Assembly (NCBI GenBank): GCA_021779635.1
Contig: JAJYAH010000058.1
Span: 1-16,764, forward strand
Source: Pseudomonadota bacterium
GTDB taxonomy: Bacteria; Pseudomonadota; Alphaproteobacteria; Rhizobiales; Xanthobacteraceae
DNA: 16,764 bases
Direction of reading: 5' to 3'
The translations under genes were made by a program, and so were the position numbers. Below are positions 1-8,876 of this stretch, one piece after another. How positions within the stretch are numbered: the stretch's first letter is position 1; every line of letters begins with the position of its first letter. The notes beneath the pieces are model-generated. The model was not told where the DNA came from. It saw only the letters and a list, made by a program, of their open reading frames with translations, and ran no database searches.

Positions 1-1320
1 TTCCAGTTCGTCGAAAAGGCGTCATGGCTCGCCAGCGGCATCACCTATCACATGGGTGTCGACGGCATTTCGCTGCCTTTCGTGATCCTGACAACCGCCT
101 GGATGCCGTTCTGCATCCTGGCGAGCTGGAGATCCGTGAAGTTGCGCGTGCGCGAATACATGATGGCGTTCCTGCTTTTGGAAACGCTGATGGTCGGCAC
201 CTTCTCAGCGCTCGACCTCATGCTGTTCTATCTGTTCTTTGAAGGCAGCCTGATCCCGATGTTCCTGATCATCGGGGTCTGGGGCGGCCCGCGCCGGGTC
301 TATGCCAGCTTCAAGTTCTTCCTCTATACGCTGCTTGGCTCGGTGCTGATGTTGCTGGCGATCATGGCGCTGTACTGGAACGCCGGCACCACAGACATTC
401 CGACGCTGATGCACACCGCAGTGCCGCGGTCCCTGCAAACCTGGGCGTGGCTGGCATTCTTCGCCTCGTTCGCGGTGAAGATGCCGATGTGGCCGGTGCA
501 CACCTGGCTGCCGGATGCGCATGTCGAGGCGCCGACCGCGGGCTCGGTGATCCTGGCCGCGATCCTGCTGAAGATGGGCGGCTATGGCTTCCTGCGGTTC
601 TCGTTGCCGATGTTTCCGCTGGCCTCGCATGATTTCGCACCCTTGATCTTCTCGCTCTCGACCATTGCCATCATCTACACTTCGCTGGTGGCGCTGATGC
701 AGGAGGATATGAAGAAGCTGATCGCCTATTCGTCGGTGGCCCATATGGGCTTCGTCACCATGGGTATTTTCGCCGGAACCACGCAAGGGGTCGCGGGCGG
801 CGTGTTCCAGATGATCTCGCACGGCATCGTGTCGGGCGCGCTGTTCCTCTGCGTCGGCATTGTCTACGATCGCATGCATACCCGCGAGATCGCCGCCTAT
901 GGCGGCCTGGTCAACCGCATGCCGCTTTATGCGCTGGTGTTCATGGTGTTCACTATGGCCAATGTCGGCTTGCCTGGCACGTCCGGCTTCGTTGGCGAAT
1001 TCATGACGCTGATCGGCACCTTCAAGGTCTCGACTCCCACCGCAACCTTCGCTACCACCGGCGTGATCCTGTCGGCCAGCTATGCGCTGTGGCTCTATCG
1101 CAAGGTGGTGTTCGGCGCGCTGGTCAAGCCTTCGCTGGCCACCATCAAGGACCTCACCTTCCGCGAGAGCCTGACGCTGATGCCGCTGGTGGCACTCACC
1201 ATCCTGTTCGGATTTTATCCGAAGCCGGTGCTCGATATGTCGGCGGCGTCGGTGCAACAGCTCGTCAACAATTACAGCACCGCGGTAACTGCCGTGAAGG
1301 CAGCGGCGTTGCTGCCGTGA
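1..1320 (+). CDS. nuoM: NADH-quinone oxidoreductase subunit M (3' part, cut by window start)
   Basis: Membrane subunit of respiratory complex I, one of the three antiporter-like proton-pumping subunits, in the cytoplasmic membrane. The frame is open from the first base and holds 439 codons; about the first 80 residues of a full NuoM lie outside the window. It is strongly hydrophobic with many membrane segments. Visible family marks (window codon numbers): the membrane glutamate in [12 protein letters not shown] (E81), the lysine in [18 protein letters not shown] (K160), the lysine in ILLKMGGYG (K191), and [10 protein letters not shown] near codon 227. These match the conserved Glu/Lys residues of the proton channel in NuoM/ND4. 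NuoL/M/N are paralogues, but [18 protein letters not shown] is the NuoM form. It ends with TGA, 120 bases before nuoN, as expected at the end of a nuo operon. Confidence 0.97.
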   Translation, partial: FQFVEKASWLASGITYHMGVDGISLPFVILTTAWMPFCILASWRSVKLRVREYMMAFLLLETLMVGTFSALDLMLFYLFFEGSLIPMFLIIGVWGGPRRVYASFKFFLYTLLGSVLMLLAIMALYWNAGTTDIPTLMHTAVPRSLQTWAWLAFFASFAVKMPMWPVHTWLPDAHVEAPTAGSVILAAILLKMGGYGFLRFSLPMFPLASHDFAPLIFSLSTIAIIYTSLVALMQEDMKKLIAYSSVAHMGFVTMGIFAGTTQGVAGGVFQMISHGIVSGALFLCVGIVYDRMHTREIAAYGGLVNRMPLYALVFMVFTMANVGLPGTSGFVGEFMTLIGTFKVSTPTATFATTGVILSASYALWLYRKVVFGALVKPSLATIKDLTFRESLTLMPLVALTILFGFYPKPVLDMSAASVQQLVNNYSTAVTAVKAAALLP

Positions 1321-1327
1321 ATGGATT

Positions 1328-1423
1328 AGGGCGTCTTCGAGCGAATTGAAAACCGGTTCGCGTGAAGAAAACGCATCAAAAAGGGGTAGTGCTTCGGTTC
1401 CGGTTTATTCGGAACCAAGGCTA
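1328..1423. repeat. Intergenic mosaic repeat with a terminal hairpin
   Basis: The nuoM-nuoN gap is almost filled by a sequence resembling a dispersed intergenic repeat I recall from Bradyrhizobium. Its first part runs from about 1328 to 1380 and contains CCGGTTCGCGTGAAGAAAAC. Its second part is an imperfect inverted repeat at 1391-1422: left arm GCTTCGGTTCCG, loop of about 6, right arm CGGAACCAAGGC, with two non-Watson-Crick positions. The inverted repeat is directly visible; the family assignment is from memory and cannot be confirmed from a single copy. The hairpin would lie in the mRNA about 18 bases before the nuoN start, without a T run, so it is not a standard terminator. Confidence 0.55.
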
Positions 1424-1440
1424 GGTCAGGACGACGCACC

Positions 1441-2877
1441 ATGAGCTTTGAGAGTGCAGGATATCAGTTGCTGCCCGTGCTGCCGGAGCTTGTGCTGGCC
1501 GCCGGCGCCATGGTGCTGCTGATGATCGGCGCCTATCGCGGGACGCAGACGACCGGCCTCGTCACCGGTCTTGCCGTTTGTCTGCTGGTGCTTACCGGCG
1601 CGCTGGAGCTTTGGCTGCCGGCCGGAAAACTCACGACATTCGGCGGCAGCTTCATTGTCGATGACTTCGCCCGGTTCCTGAAAATCCTGACGTTGATCGG
1701 CTCGGCGGCAACGCTGGTCCTTTCGGCGGAATTTCTGGCCGATCCGTCCCGGCGCATCTTCGAATACGCGATCCTGGTGCTGCTCTCGACGCTCGGCATG
1801 ATGGTGCTGATCTCGGCCGGCGACTTGATCATGCTTTATCTCGGGCTCGAACTGATGTCGCTCGCCCTTTACGTCGTCGCGGCGAGCAATCGCGACAACG
1901 CCAAATCGACCGAAGCCGGGTTGAAGTATTTCGTGTTGGGCGCGCTGTCGTCAGGCATGTTGCTGTACGGCGCCTCGCTGATCTACGGCTTCACCGGCAC
2001 CGTCAGCTTCGTTGGGATCGCGTCAGCCGCAAAGACCGGCAGCATCGGCATCGTGTTCGGCCTGGTGTTTTTGTTGGCCGGGCTGTGCTTCAAGGTATCG
2101 GCGGTGCCGTTCCATATGTGGACGCCTGACGTGTATGAGGGCGCACCGACGCCGGTCACTGCGTTCTTTGCTTCCGCGCCGAAGGTCGCTGCCCTTGCGG
2201 TATTCACCCGCGTCGCGCTCACCGCATTCCCGGGTATCGTCTCGCAATGGCAGCAGATCGTGGTGTTCGTGGCGATCGCCTCGATGGTGCTGGGATCGTT
2301 TGCCGCCATCGGGCAAAAGAACATCAAGCGGCTGATGGCCTATTCCTCGATTGGCCATATGGGCTTTGCCCTTGTCGGGCTCGCCGCTGGCACGGCAGAG
2401 GGCGCGCAGGGCGTGCTGGTCTATATCTCGATCTATGTGGCAATGACGCTGGGCAGTTTTGCTGTCATTCTGACCATGAAGCGCAATGGTCAGCACGTCG
2501 AGAACATCAGCGACTTCGCGGGGTTGTCGCGCACCAATCCGTTGCTGGCATTCTTCTTTGCAATGCTGCTGTTTTCGCTGGCGGGTATTCCGCCATTGGC
2601 GGGCTTTTTCGCAAAATGGTACGTGTTCGTCGCGGCGATCAGGGCCGGGCTGTTCACGCTGGCCGTAATCGGCGTGCTCGCCAGCGTGGTCGGCGCTTTT
2701 TATTATCTCACCATCATCAAGGTGATGTATTTTGATGAGCCGCTGGCGAAGCTCGATCCGATGCGCATGGAATTGCGCACGGTGTTGGCGGTCGCGGGTC
2801 TCTTCAACATCTTTTTCTTTGTCTATCCGGGACCACTGGTGGTTGTGGCCACGGCCGCCGCAAAGTCATTGTTCTAG
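1441..2877 (+). CDS. nuoN: NADH-quinone oxidoreductase subunit N
   Basis: Antiporter-like membrane subunit of respiratory complex I, complete at 478 residues, the usual length. It is hydrophobic throughout, about 14 helices. Conserved proton-path residues are visible: E137 in [12 protein letters not shown]162 in [14 protein letters not shown]218 in [19 protein letters not shown] and K248 in SAPKVAAL, plus [14 protein letters not shown] near 305-318 and AGFFAKW near 385. The [16 protein letters not shown] stretch separates NuoN from NuoM and NuoL. The ATG at 1441 has only a weak AGG-type ribosome site upstream. It is separated from nuoM by a repeat, and its stop codon abuts the birA start. Typically nuoN is the last nuo gene. 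Confidence 0.97.
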   Translation: MSFESAGYQLLPVLPELVLAAGAMVLLMIGAYRGTQTTGLVTGLAVCLLVLTGALELWLPAGKLTTFGGSFIVDDFARFLKILTLIGSAATLVLSAEFLADPSRRIFEYAILVLLSTLGMMVLISAGDLIMLYLGLELMSLALYVVAASNRDNAKSTEAGLKYFVLGALSSGMLLYGASLIYGFTGTVSFVGIASAAKTGSIGIVFGLVFLLAGLCFKVSAVPFHMWTPDVYEGAPTPVTAFFASAPKVAALAVFTRVALTAFPGIVSQWQQIVVFVAIASMVLGSFAAIGQKNIKRLMAYSSIGHMGFALVGLAAGTAEGAQGVLVYISIYVAMTLGSFAVILTMKRNGQHVENISDFAGLSRTNPLLAFFFAMLLFSLAGIPPLAGFFAKWYVFVAAIRAGLFTLAVIGVLASVVGAFYYLTIIKVMYFDEPLAKLDPMRMELRTVLAVAGLFNIFFFVYPGPLVVVATAAAKSLF

Positions 2878-3690
2878 ATGACATTTTCGCTCGGTCCTCG
2901 AGCCATATCGGCGGGTTACCGGCTCGCAGCCTTTGAAAGCATCGGTTCAACCAATGCGGAAGCCCTGTCGCGCGCGCGCGACGGCGAACGCGGACCGATC
3001 TGGTTCGTCACATCGCAGCAGACCGCGGGACGCGGGCGACGCCATCGCCCCTGGATCGCACCACGTGGTAACCTCGCCTGCAGCGTGCTGGAGATCATCG
3101 AGGTGTCGCCGGCGATCGCAGCGACGCTGGGATTTGCCGCGGGGCTGGCGCTGGAGGTCGCACTGCAAAAAGTAAGCGTGGAAGCGTCGCTGAGGTCGGC
3201 GGGATCGGACCACATGAAGTTTTCGCTGAAATGGCCCAATGATGTCTTGGCGGGGGGACAGAAGCTTGCCGGCATTCTGCTGGAGGCAGAGGCGGTGACC
3301 AATGATCGCCTGGCCGTGGTGGTCGGCATCGGCACCAACGTCGTTGCCGCACCTGAGGGAACGCCGACCCCGGCAACCTCGCTGACAGCGCTGGGCGTCA
3401 ATATCAGCGCAGAGGAGTTGTTCGCGACCCTGTCGGATGCGTGGGCCGAATTTCGCGGCGTCTGGGACAACGGCCGCGGCTTTGGCGAGATCCGGCGGCT
3501 CTGGCTCGAACGTGCGGCCGGGCTTGGGCAAAAGGTTACGGTCCAGAACGGCGGTTCCATCGTGGAGGGAACGTTCGATACCCTGGATGAAGCAGGCTGC
3601 ATGGTGGTCAGGACGTCCGATGGCGGGCTGGTGCCGATATCGGCCGGAGATGTCTATTTCGGTTCGGCAGCATCGGCAGGGGCGGTCTGA
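2878..3690 (+). CDS. birA: Biotin--[acetyl-CoA-carboxylase] ligase, no DNA-binding domain
   Basis: Cytoplasmic enzyme that makes biotinyl-AMP and transfers biotin to the lysine of biotin carboxyl carrier domains (acetyl-CoA, propionyl-CoA, pyruvate carboxylases). Of 270 residues, the visible motifs are STNAEAL (24-30), the biotinyl-AMP loop GRGRRHR (51-57), KWPNDV (118-123), the following QKLAGILLE with the active-site lysine K129, and GIGTNV (150-155). A small C-terminal beta domain follows from about 220. There is no N-terminal helix-turn-helix, so it is the monofunctional class rather than the E. coli repressor type. The ATG follows the nuoN TAG with no spacer and no convincing ribosome site, which suggests translational coupling. 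Downstream it overlaps rnj by one base (TGATG). Confidence 0.95.
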   Translation: MTFSLGPRAISAGYRLAAFESIGSTNAEALSRARDGERGPIWFVTSQQTAGRGRRHRPWIAPRGNLACSVLEIIEVSPAIAATLGFAAGLALEVALQKVSVEASLRSAGSDHMKFSLKWPNDVLAGGQKLAGILLEAEAVTNDRLAVVVGIGTNVVAAPEGTPTPATSLTALGVNISAEELFATLSDAWAEFRGVWDNGRGFGEIRRLWLERAAGLGQKVTVQNGGSIVEGTFDTLDEAGCMVVRTSDGGLVPISAGDVYFGSAASAGAV

Positions 3691-5360
3691 TGGCGCGACC
3701 GGATGAACTGACCTTTGCGCCGCTCGGCGGCGTCGGCGAGATCGGCATGAACCTGTCGATCTATGGGCTCGGCAACCGCCATCAGCGCTCCTGGCTGGCG
3801 GTCGATCTTGGCGTGTCCTTTGGCGACGAGGAACATCTGCCCGGCATCGATCTCATCATGCCCGATATCCGTTTCCTCGAAAAAGAGCGGAAGAACCTGG
3901 TCGGCCTCGTGCTGACCCATGCCCATGAAGACCATTTCGGCGCCATTATCGACCTCTGGCCGAAGCTGAAATGCCCGATTTTTGCAACCAAATTCAGTGC
4001 CGCTTTGTTTGAGGCCAAATGCGCTTCCGAGCGCAATCCGCCGAAAATTCCGGTCACGGTGGTGCCGTCCGGCGGACGCATCGACCTTGGCCCGTTCAAT
4101 GTCGAATTCATCCCGGTCGCGCATTCGATTCCGGAGTCCCACGCGCTGGCGATCCACACCTCAGCCGGTACGGTGTTGCACACCGGCGACTGGAAGATCG
4201 ATCCGACGCCGATCATCGGCGTGCCGACCGACGAGCGGCGGTTGCGCGAGCTTGGCGATGCGGGCGTGCTGGCCTTGATCGGCGATTCCACCAACGCGGT
4301 GCGGGAAGGGCGCTCGCCATCGGAGGCCGAGGTTGCAAAGACCATTGCCGAACTGGTGCGAGTGGCGAAAGGCCGGGTCGCCGTGACCACGTTTGCCTCC
4401 AACGTTGCACGGTTGCGTGCCGTCGCGGACGCCGCACGCGCCGCCGGCCGCGAGGTCGTGGTGGTCGGCCGCGCCATGGAGCGCGTGGTGCAGGTGGCGC
4501 GCGAAACCGGCCATCTCGACGGCGTGCAGAATTTCCGCGGCGCCGATCTCTACGGGCATTTTCCACCAGACAGGGTGCTGGCGCTGTGCACCGGAAGCCA
4601 GGGCGAGCCGCGCGCGGCGCTGTCGCGCATCGCCAATGACGATCATCCGCAGGTGACGCTCAACAAGGGCGACAGCGTGATTTTTTCCTCGCGCACCATC
4701 CCGGGCAATGAGAAGGCGGTCGGCGCCATCATCAACGGCCTGATCACACAGGGCGTCGAGGTCATTACCGACCGCACCCACCTCGTCCATGTGTCCGGCC
4801 ATCCGCGCCGCGACGAACTCCGCGACATGATCGGCTGGGTGCGGCCGCAACTGTTGATCCCGGTTCATGGCGAAGCGCTGCACCTGTTCGAGCACGCAAA
4901 ATTGGCGCGGGCCGTGGGCGTTCCGAAGGTCCTGATCTGTCGCAACGGCGATCTGGTCAGGCTCGGGCCCGGCGATCCCTCGGTCATCGAGGAATTGCCG
5001 TCCGGGCGGCTCTACAAGGACGGCTCGATTCTTGAGGACTCGAAATCGCGCGCGGTCATCGAACGGCGTCGATTGGCCTTTGCCGGCTGCGCCTTTGTGG
5101 CGATCGCCATGACCGAAAAAGGCGAACTGGCCGACGATCCGGAGGTTGATCTGATCGGGATACCCGAGAAGAATACGGCCGGAGAGATCATCGACGAGAT
5201 CGTTTTCGATGTCGTGGTGTCGACCGTGGAGGGCCTGCCGCGCGCGCGGCGGCGCGATCCCGACGCGACGGCGGAATCGGTGCGCCGGGCGGTGCGCGCC
5301 ACGATCCACGAGCAGTGGGGCAAGAAGCCGCTGTGCTACGTTCACGTTCTGGCGGTGTGA
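3690..5360 (+). CDS. rnj: Ribonuclease J
   Basis: Metallo-beta-lactamase/beta-CASP ribonuclease with 5' to 3' exonuclease and endonuclease activity, acting in mRNA decay and rRNA 5' maturation. The 556 residues match the family. The zinc-binding motif HAHEDH is at 77-82, further metal or active-site residues are H145 (VAHSIPES) and D167 (HTGDWKID), the beta-CASP motifs include GDSTN (198-202) and HVSGH (367-371), and PVHGE with H393 closes the active site. An RNase J C-terminal domain follows from about 450. The start ATG shares its A with the birA stop. In alphaproteobacteria RNase J works beside RNase E. Possible confusion with metal-dependent hydrolases of the same fold is unlikely given the full beta-CASP domain. 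Confidence 0.95.
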   Translation: MARPDELTFAPLGGVGEIGMNLSIYGLGNRHQRSWLAVDLGVSFGDEEHLPGIDLIMPDIRFLEKERKNLVGLVLTHAHEDHFGAIIDLWPKLKCPIFATKFSAALFEAKCASERNPPKIPVTVVPSGGRIDLGPFNVEFIPVAHSIPESHALAIHTSAGTVLHTGDWKIDPTPIIGVPTDERRLRELGDAGVLALIGDSTNAVREGRSPSEAEVAKTIAELVRVAKGRVAVTTFASNVARLRAVADAARAAGREVVVVGRAMERVVQVARETGHLDGVQNFRGADLYGHFPPDRVLALCTGSQGEPRAALSRIANDDHPQVTLNKGDSVIFSSRTIPGNEKAVGAIINGLITQGVEVITDRTHLVHVSGHPRRDELRDMIGWVRPQLLIPVHGEALHLFEHAKLARAVGVPKVLICRNGDLVRLGPGDPSVIEELPSGRLYKDGSILEDSKSRAVIERRRLAFAGCAFVAIAMTEKGELADDPEVDLIGIPEKNTAGEIIDEIVFDVVVSTVEGLPRARRRDPDATAESVRRAVRATIHEQWGKKPLCYVHVLAV

Positions 5361-5385
5361 AATTTAACGGAAAACGGGGAGTGCC

Positions 5386-5790
5386 ATGCTGGGCCGACTC
5401 AATCATGTAGCAATTGCGGTCAAGGATGCCGAGAAGGCCGCCAGGATCTATGGCGCCGCGTTCGGTGCCGATATTTCTGCGGCGGTGCCGCTACCGGAAC
5501 ACGGCGTCATTACGGTGTTTGCGACGTTGCCCAACACCAAGATCGAATTTATCCAGCCGCTCGGGGAAACCTCGCCGATCGCCAAATTTCTTGAGCGCAA
5601 TGCCGACGGCGGCATCCATCACGTTTGCTACGATGTGCCCGACATCATCGCGGCGCGCGACACCTTGATCAAGGAGGGAGCGCGGGTGCTCGGTGACGGC
5701 GTGCCGAAGATCGGCGCGCACGGCAAGCCCGTGCTGTTTCTGCACCCGAAGGATTTTTCAGGCGCGCTCGTTGAAATCGAGCAGGAATGA
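5386..5790 (+). CDS. mce: Methylmalonyl-CoA epimerase
   Basis: Cytoplasmic enzyme of the vicinal-oxygen-chelate (glyoxalase) fold that interconverts the (S) and (R) forms of methylmalonyl-CoA between propionyl-CoA carboxylase and methylmalonyl-CoA mutase. At 134 residues it has the usual length and two beta-alpha-beta-beta-beta repeats. Metal ligands by alignment of the repeats are H7 (LNHVAIAV), H79 (GIHHVCYDV) and E130 (ALVEIEQE). The KPVLFLHPKDFSGALVE end is typical of this enzyme. A GGGGAG ribosome site precedes the ATG. It lies 25 bases after rnj and 6 bases before the DUF1467 gene, so it is probably in the same transcript. A functional link to birA is inferred: propionyl-CoA carboxylase needs biotin. 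Confidence 0.94.
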   Translation: MLGRLNHVAIAVKDAEKAARIYGAAFGADISAAVPLPEHGVITVFATLPNTKIEFIQPLGETSPIAKFLERNADGGIHHVCYDVPDIIAARDTLIKEGARVLGDGVPKIGAHGKPVLFLHPKDFSGALVEIEQE

Positions 5791-5796
5791 GCCGCG

Positions 5797-6072
5797 ATGC
5801 TCTACACGATCTCAACCGGCTTGGCGATCTACTTCGTATTTTGGTGGATCGTGCTGTTTCTGACATTGCCGTTCGGCATCCGCAGCCAGCACGAAGACGG
5901 CGAGGGGGCTCCGGGTACCGATCCCGGCGCGCCCGTCGCGCCGCGGATGGGCCGCAAGCTGATCTGGACCACGTTGATATCGGCGGTGCTTTTTGCCGCT
6001 TCGATGCTGGCCTATGATGCGGGCTACCTGAACGTCGAACGGCTGTCGAGGCTATTGGGGACGCCACTCTAG
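5797..6072 (+). CDS. DUF1467 family small membrane protein
   Basis: Inner-membrane protein of 91 residues with unknown function, common in alphaproteobacteria. Two hydrophobic helices at about 5-26 and 54-74 flank a polar loop with the family's marks LPFGIRSQHE (24-33) and PGTDPGAP (39-46). It starts 6 bases after mce and is surely cotranscribed with it. In alphaproteobacterial genomes I remember this family sitting between mce and proS. Here proS is about 10 kb away, so the neighbour on the right has been displaced. No catalytic residues can be proposed. Confidence 0.9.
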   Translation: MLYTISTGLAIYFVFWWIVLFLTLPFGIRSQHEDGEGAPGTDPGAPVAPRMGRKLIWTTLISAVLFAASMLAYDAGYLNVERLSRLLGTPL

Positions 6073-6104
6073 CCAGAGGATTTTATGGGCGGGGGTAAGA
6101 CGAA

Positions 6105-6452
6105 ATGAGATTTCAGAGAATCATTGTCGGGCTCTTGATCCTGGTGATTGCCGGCCTGGCGGGCGCCTTCTACCTGAACTGGAAAATGGCAACCCAGTTG
6201 CGGACGATGAAGGCGTTCGTCGAAGGCTATGTTTTTGCAGAGGCCGTTGCGGCCTGCGAGCGGGCGCAGAGTTCAACCCCGTTCAAATGGAATACCGGGA
6301 CCAACCGGTCGGTCGTCGGCTTGAATTCGGTCAAGCTCGACAAGTGCACGATCATTTCGAGCTACACTCTGGTCGCCGACGGCGTCTATTGTGACTACGA
6401 TCCGATCAAAAGGAAGGCCGATATCGGCTCGAATTTCCTCGAGCGAGAGTAG
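6105..6452 (+). CDS. Hypothetical protein with N-terminal membrane anchor or signal peptide
   Basis: I do not recognise this 115-residue protein. Residues 1-4 are basic or polar and 5-24 form one hydrophobic stretch (IIVGLLILVIAGLAGAFYL), either a signal peptide without a clear cleavage site or a single anchor. The rest is soluble, probably periplasmic, with three cysteines (C51, C81, C96) that could form one disulfide. The ATG at 6105 follows a G-rich run (GGGGG, about 6090-6095) that can serve as ribosome site; an ATG at 6085 is in another frame. It lies 32 bases after the DUF1467 gene and 5 bases before mtnK, so it may be cotranscribed with either. Codon use resembles the neighbours. No function is proposed. 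Confidence 0.75.
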   Translation: MRFQRIIVGLLILVIAGLAGAFYLNWKMATQLRTMKAFVEGYVFAEAVAACERAQSSTPFKWNTGTNRSVVGLNSVKLDKCTIISSYTLVADGVYCDYDPIKRKADIGSNFLERE

Positions 6453-6457
6453 ATGCG

Positions 6458-7747
6458 TTGAGTGACGTCCGGCCAGATCAATATCGAATCCTGCGGGAGG
6501 CCGATCTGCGGGACTACCTTGCTGGGTGTCCCGCGGTCGCCGCGCGGCTCGGCGGAGCGCCGGCCGCCTGGTCGATCAGCGAAATCGGCGACGGCAACCT
6601 CAACCTCGTCTTTATCGTCAAGGGGACAAAAGGCGGCGTCGCCGCCAAGCAGGCGCTGCCCTATGTGCGTCTGGTCGGCGAGAGCTGGCCGTTGCCGCTG
6701 TCCCGCTCGCACTACGAATATCTCGCGCTCACGCATCAGGCGCGCCTTGCGCCCGGTCTGGTGCCGGCGGTGCTGCACCACGATGAGACGCTCGCGCTGG
6801 TCGCGATGGAGCTGCTGGAACCGCATATCATCATGCGCAAGGGGCTGCTTGCCGGGACGACTTATCCGCGCTTCGTCGACGACATCACGACCTTCATGGC
6901 GCAGACGCTGTTCTTCACGTCGGACCTCGCGCTTCCAGCCGCCGAGAAGAAGGAGGGGATCGCCGCGTTCGCCGGTAACCATGCGCTGTGCAAGATCACC
7001 GAGGATCTGATCTTCACCGATCCGTACCGTGAAGCCGAGCAGAACCGCTGGACCTCGCCGTGGCTGGACGCCACCGCCATGCGCTTCCGCGAAGACCTCG
7101 ACGCACATGTCGCGATCTCCCGCCTCAAGCTGAAGTTTTTGAGCAGCCCCGAGGCCCTGGTCCATGGCGACCTTCACACCGGCTCGATCATGGTGACGGA
7201 AAGCGAGACACGGGTGATCGATCCTGAATTCGCGTTCTACGGACCGATGGGATTCGATCTCGGCGCGGTCATCGGCAATCTCATCATGGGTTATCTGGCC
7301 TCGGCCGGCCACGAATCTTCGCCAGGCGAGCGGCACGCGTTCGAGGCCTGGTTGCTGGAGACGATCGAAAACGTCTGGACAAGGTTTTCCAGCAAATTCG
7401 TGGAGCTTTGGCGCGGCAAGGCCCACGGCGATGCCTATCCTGCAACGCTTTTCTCCGGTCACGCCGGCGCGGCGCGCCTCGAGGCCGAACGGCAGGTCCA
7501 TATGGATCGGCTGTTCCAGGACACAGTTGGATTCTCCGCCGCGAAGATCATCCGCCGCATCCTCGGCCTTGCGCACAATATTGATTTCGAGTGGATCGGG
7601 GATCCACGGTTTCGGGCCGTGTGCGAGGCACGAAGCCTGCGTCTTGCTCGCGCGATGATGGTGGACACGGCATCCTTCCGCACGATCGGCGCAGTGACGA
7701 AGGCGGCACGCGAGCTGCGCGATTGGCAGCCGGATTTCGGCTTGTGA
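6458..7747 (+). CDS. mtnK: S-methyl-5-thioribose kinase
   Basis: Kinase of the methionine salvage pathway: phosphorylates 5-methylthioribose to methylthioribose 1-phosphate with ATP. The 429 residues have the APH/ChoK-type kinase fold. The nucleotide loop is EIGDGNLNLVF (about 42-52), followed by KQALPYVR with a lysine, the catalytic HGDLHTGSIM (H236, G237, D238), and the metal-binding D255 in DPEFAFYGPMGFDLG, a string specific to MtnK. The start is taken as TTG at 6458, 5 bases after the preceding stop: there is no in-frame ATG or GTG nearby, and the sequence YRILREADLRDYLA just after it looks like a normal family N-terminus. AGAG at 6446-6449 may be the ribosome site. The next enzyme, MtnA isomerase, is not in the window. 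Convergent to a ribose-type importer. Confidence 0.93.
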   Translation: MSDVRPDQYRILREADLRDYLAGCPAVAARLGGAPAAWSISEIGDGNLNLVFIVKGTKGGVAAKQALPYVRLVGESWPLPLSRSHYEYLALTHQARLAPGLVPAVLHHDETLALVAMELLEPHIIMRKGLLAGTTYPRFVDDITTFMAQTLFFTSDLALPAAEKKEGIAAFAGNHALCKITEDLIFTDPYREAEQNRWTSPWLDATAMRFREDLDAHVAISRLKLKFLSSPEALVHGDLHTGSIMVTESETRVIDPEFAFYGPMGFDLGAVIGNLIMGYLASAGHESSPGERHAFEAWLLETIENVWTRFSSKFVELWRGKAHGDAYPATLFSGHAGAARLEAERQVHMDRLFQDTVGFSAAKIIRRILGLAHNIDFEWIGDPRFRAVCEARSLRLARAMMVDTASFRTIGAVTKAARELRDWQPDFGL

Positions 7748-7831
7748 CGGCCTCAGAAGCCTCGGTTCCGAGCAAACAGAAGCCGGTCAGTTAGAAGTCT
7801 TTGCGTCGAAAATACTTCTCCTCCACCATGC

Positions 7832-8866
7832 TTAGTCCACCGCCTTCGCTCGCAGCCTCTGCGCATAGACGTTGATGACCAATGCTGCGAGCAGAATGAG
7901 ACCGCGGATCAGTATCTTCAGGAAGCTGTCGATGTTGACGTGATCGAGCCCATTGTTGAGAACACCGAGCACGAACAGGCCGACAATGGTATTGCCGATA
8001 CCGCCGCGTCCGCCGAACAGGCTGGTGCCGCCGACCACCACGGCGGCGATCGAATCGAGCAAGTAGGTATCGAATTCGTTCTGCTGGGCGCTGCCGAAAT
8101 GAGCGACCCCCAGCATGCCGCCGATACCCGAGCAGACCGCCGAGATGACCATGACGCTGCCGAGGATCAGGTTGACGTTGAGCCCGGAATATTCCGCGGC
8201 CTCGCGATTGCCGCCGACCATGTAAACGTAGCGGCCGAAGCGCGTGTAGGTCAGCACCAGATGGCCAGCGAGCAGCATCAACGCGGCAACGATCACGATC
8301 CAGGGCACACCGCCGATCGACGACGATCCGAGCGTTGTGACGAGGTTGGGCACCTTGTAGGCGATCTGCCCGCGCACCAGGAGCGCCGATATGCCTGCAG
8401 CGATCTGCATCATCGCAAGCGTCATGATGAAGGAGGGGATGCCGATGATGGTGAGCCCGAACGCATTGACGAGACCGAGCAGCGCGCAGAGCACCAGCGC
8501 CAGCAGGATCGCAGCCCACCCGGCCATCGGGAGGTTGGCGATGTTCACGTAGGATTCCTGCTGGGTGAAATAGGCGACCGCGATGCCGGTGACGTTGGCG
8601 ATGCCAGCGATGGACAGGTCGATTTCGGCGCAGAGGATCACAAAGGTGAGGCCGACGGCAATGATGCCGGTGACCGAGACCTGGGTCAGAATGTTGCCGA
8701 CATTGTCGAGCGTCGCAAAAGAAGGGCTTGCGGCGGCGAAGAAGCCAGTCAGGCAGATCAGCGTCAGGAACGGCGCGATATTGCGCATCTGGGAACGCAG
8801 CGCCGCGCCGATTTTCGATCGCTTCCGGTCCGCCGCGGGGACTGTCATGCTTTCACCAGTCACCAT
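7832..8866 (-). CDS. Ribose-type sugar ABC transporter permease (RbsC family)
   Basis: Inner-membrane channel of a pentose/monosaccharide-type ABC importer (BPD_transp_2 family), 344 residues. After a basic cytoplasmic N-terminus of about 28 residues there are 8-10 hydrophobic segments. Family marks are GLTFVILCAEIDLSIAG (72-88), GGN at 218-220 in VYMVGGNREAAEYSGL, and VVVGGTSLFGGRGGIGNT (276-293), which forms part of the coupling to the ATPase. The ATG at 8866 has a good ribosome site (GAGGAG) that overlaps the stop of the ATPase gene, 10 bases upstream, so translation is probably coupled. A second ATG at codon 7 is possible. It is last in the three-gene unit and converges on mtnK across 84 bases in which I see no strong terminator. 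The substrate is not readable from the sequence. Confidence 0.92.
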   Translation of the reverse strand: MVTGESMTVPAADRKRSKIGAALRSQMRNIAPFLTLICLTGFFAAASPSFATLDNVGNILTQVSVTGIIAVGLTFVILCAEIDLSIAGIANVTGIAVAYFTQQESYVNIANLPMAGWAAILLALVLCALLGLVNAFGLTIIGIPSFIMTLAMMQIAAGISALLVRGQIAYKVPNLVTTLGSSSIGGVPWIVIVAALMLLAGHLVLTYTRFGRYVYMVGGNREAAEYSGLNVNLILGSVMVISAVCSGIGGMLGVAHFGSAQQNEFDTYLLDSIAAVVVGGTSLFGGRGGIGNTIVGLFVLGVLNNGLDHVNIDSFLKILIRGLILLAALVINVYAQRLRAKAVD

Positions 8867-8876
8867 CTAAGTCTCC

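Noticed and set aside
205..1257. 350-codon open frame on the minus strand
   Set aside because: Antisense to nuoM; the product is dominated by His, Arg, Gln and Glu, a typical mirror of a hydrophobic membrane protein.
4161..5345. 394-codon open frame on the minus strand
   Set aside because: Antisense to rnj, no recognisable motif.
7748..7831. Bidirectional terminator between mtnK and the permease gene
   Set aside because: Only weak inverted repeats (CTCGG-TT-CCGAG near 7760 and AGAAGT/ACTTCT with a long loop near 7794-7820), neither with a T run.
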